From contig NZ_QMBN01000002.1 of assembly GCF_003289625.1 (NCBI RefSeq), forward strand, positions 178,241 to 242,240: a stretch of 64,000 nt of DNA, given 5' to 3'. This DNA comes from Microbacterium sp. SMR1. Lineage in GTDB: Bacteria > Actinomycetota > Actinomycetes > Actinomycetales > Microbacteriaceae. The notes beneath the pieces were generated by a model that was not told the origin of the DNA, made no database searches, and saw only the letters and a program-made list of their open reading frames with translations. The number at the start of each line of letters is the position of its first letter. Positions within the stretch are counted from its first letter, which is position 1. Below, piece after piece: positions 62,482 through 64,000 of this stretch. The position numbers and the translations under genes were made by a program.

Positions 62482-64000
62482 TTGCTGATCTTCCTCGGTG
62501 CGTTCGCGGTTCTTCCGTTGGTTCTGCCGTGGTTGATCAAGCGGATCGGCGCCCGCGCGTTCTTCGTCGCAGCCCTGTTGCCCATCGCAGCCTTCGTCGA
62601 CGCGGCCCGTCGCGCTCCTGAGGTTCTGAGCGGAGGCATTCCGTTCGAGTCATACGCCTGGATCCCTCAGCTCGACATCGCTCTGTCGATGCGGATGGAC
62701 ACCCTCGCGTGGATCATGACGCTCATCGTCACCGGCGTCGGTGCTCTCGTGATGATCTACTGCCGCTGGTACTTCGACGGCAAGAAGGTCGGCGTCGGGC
62801 AGTTCGCCGCCGTGCTTCTCGCCTTCGCGGGCGCCATGTACGGACTCGTTCTCACCGACGACATCGTCGTGCTGGTGATGTTCTGGGAGATCACGAGCGT
62901 TCTCTCCTACCTGCTCATCGGGTTCTACAACGGCCGAGGAGCGAGCCGTCGCGCGGCGCTCCAGGCGCTTCTCGTCACCACCCTCGGCGGTCTCGTGATG
63001 CTGATCGGCGTCGTGATGCTGGTCGTGCTCTACGGCACCACGAGCCTGAGCACGATCGTCTCCTCGCCGGCACCCGAGGGTGTCCTGCTCAACGTCGCGA
63101 TCGCCCTCACGCTCGTCGGTGCCTTGAGCAAGTCGGCCATCTTCCCCTTCCACTTCTGGCTGCCCGGCGCCATGGCCGCGCCCACCCCGGTCAGCGCCTA
63201 CCTCCACGCCGCGGCGATGGTGAAGGCCGGCATCTATCTGATCGCCCGTCTCGCGCCCGCCTTCGCGCACGAGGACCCGTGGCGTCCCATGGTCATCGGG
63301 CTCGGCGTCTTCACGATGCTGCTCGGAGGCCTGCAGGCCCTGCGCGAGTCCGACCTCAAGCGCATCCTCGCCTTCGGCACCGTCAGCCAGCTCGGCATGC
63401 TGACGGTCGTTCTCGGCTATGGCGAGCGCAATTCTGCCCTCGCCGGCCTCGCGCTGCTCGTCGGCCACGCGCTGTTCAAGTCGTCGCTGTTCCTCGTCGT
63501 CGGCGTCATCGACCGACAGCTGTCGACCCGCGACATCCGTGAGCTCTCTGGAGTGGGACGCCAGGCGCCGACGCTCGCGGTCTTCTCGATCATCGCGATC
63601 GCATCGATGGTGGGCGTGGCACCGACGATCGGCTTCGTCGCGAAGGAAGCCGCGCTCTCGTCGCTGCTCGAGGGGGGCACGGATCCGCTCGCCCTCGCAC
63701 CGCTGATCGGCATCGTGCTCGGCTCGCTGCTCACCACGGCTTACGGCGCACGCTTCGTGTGGGGCGCGTTCTTCACGAAGAAGGATGCCGCAGGTGCGAC
63801 CCTGCCTCGCACGGAGTGGCCCGACCCGCCGATCGGCTTCCTCGCCGCCCCGGTGCTGTTGAGCGGCCTCACCGTCGTCGGGGGCATCGCCGCACCGTTG
63901 CTCGATGCCGCGTTCTCGGGCTACGCCGCCACGATGCCCGAGGCGGCCGGAGCCGACGGCTACGAGTACCACCTCGCCCTCTGGCACGGTTTCGAACCCG
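62482..64000 (+). CDS. mrpA: Na+/H+ antiporter subunit A (MrpA/MnhA), cut by window end
   Basis: An open frame from TTG 62482 to the window end, 506 codons and continuing. It reads as the N-terminal part of a Mrp/NuoL-type antiporter subunit: many hydrophobic helices, VMFWEITSVLSYLLIGF, SKSAIFPFHFWLPGAMAAPTPVSAYLHAAAMVKAGIYL (split over conserved Lys/His/Glu positions) and RESDLKRILAFGTVSQLG. GAGGAGG lies at 62471-62477. Downstream Mrp genes would lie beyond the window. Confidence 0.9.
   Translation, partial: MLIFLGAFAVLPLVLPWLIKRIGARAFFVAALLPIAAFVDAARRAPEVLSGGIPFESYAWIPQLDIALSMRMDTLAWIMTLIVTGVGALVMIYCRWYFDGKKVGVGQFAAVLLAFAGAMYGLVLTDDIVVLVMFWEITSVLSYLLIGFYNGRGASRRAALQALLVTTLGGLVMLIGVVMLVVLYGTTSLSTIVSSPAPEGVLLNVAIALTLVGALSKSAIFPFHFWLPGAMAAPTPVSAYLHAAAMVKAGIYLIARLAPAFAHEDPWRPMVIGLGVFTMLLGGLQALRESDLKRILAFGTVSQLGMLTVVLGYGERNSALAGLALLVGHALFKSSLFLVVGVIDRQLSTRDIRELSGVGRQAPTLAVFSIIAIASMVGVAPTIGFVAKEAALSSLLEGGTDPLALAPLIGIVLGSLLTTAYGARFVWGAFFTKKDAAGATLPRTEWPDPPIGFLAAPVLLSGLTVVGGIAAPLLDAAFSGYAATMPEAAGADGYEYHLALWHGFEP

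Noticed and set aside
1..64000. CRISPR arrays, rRNA genes, riboswitches
   Set aside because: No regularly spaced repeats with spacers, no rRNA-like sequence and no known riboswitch pattern were recognised.

Overview
The window is a GC-rich actinobacterial chromosome segment spanning the replication origin. Gene order (trxB-trxA, parB-parA, rsmG, khpB, yidC, yidD, rnpA, rpmH, dnaA, dnaN, recF, dciA-like, gyrB, gyrA, DUF3566, tRNA-Ile, tRNA-Ala) and the fhaA-fhaB-pstP-rodA-pbpA-pknA-pknB cell-wall kinase cluster point to Actinobacteria. The style of the proteins and the arsR-arsC fusion suggest Microbacteriaceae, most likely Microbacterium. That assignment is inference, because no rRNA gene is present.

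Layout. 1-7.7 kb: the end of murJ, a thioredoxin system, then the leftward ParAB/rsmG/khpB/yidC/yidD/rnpA/rpmH block with four parS sites. 7.7-18.1 kb: dnaA, the oriC interval with DnaA boxes, dnaN, recF, a DciA-like gene, gyrB, gyrA and two tRNAs. 18.2-26.8 kb: a secreted serine protease, a divergent TetR/MFS pair, YbaK, cyclophilin, rhomboid, crgA, class E sortase and a PabA/TrpG amidotransferase. Between rhomboid and crgA lies a small DnaA-box and palindrome site. 26.9-35.8 kb: the PASTA kinase, phosphatase, RodA, PBP and FHA operon, whose genes mostly overlap at start/stop codons. 36-43 kb: tRNA-Leu, a gene interrupted by an in-frame TGA, a GNAT gene and a three-gene JetABC (Wadjet/MksBEF-like SMC) operon with no visible jetD.

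43-53.6 kb: a genomic island of about 10.6 kb bounded by 90/91-bp direct repeats. The repeats duplicate the 3' end of a GNAT gene. The right-hand repeat completes the intact GNAT gene and the left-hand one lies 16 bp upstream of jetA. In the inferred ancestral locus the GNAT gene and jetABC would have been neighbours on one strand with a 41-bp gap. The island carries a lipoprotein, a TetR/MFS/DUF1349 module and a full arsenic module (arsN-arsR, arsO, arsC, arsT-acr3-arsRC fusion-arsC). I see no integrase in it.

53.6-64 kb: ordinary accessory and core genes (GNATs, a HAD phosphatase, TetR regulators, an aldo/keto reductase, the NucS mismatch endonuclease, a CPBP protease, an MFS/LacI divergent pair) and the start of a MrpA-type Na+/H+ antiporter subunit that runs off the end.

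The observations most worth following are the JetD-less JetABC operon next to an att-like repeat, the island structure itself, the ArsR-ArsC fusion together with a shared Cys-Ala-Pro motif in three ars proteins, the DnaA-box/palindrome site 15 kb from oriC, and the TGA-interrupted gene.
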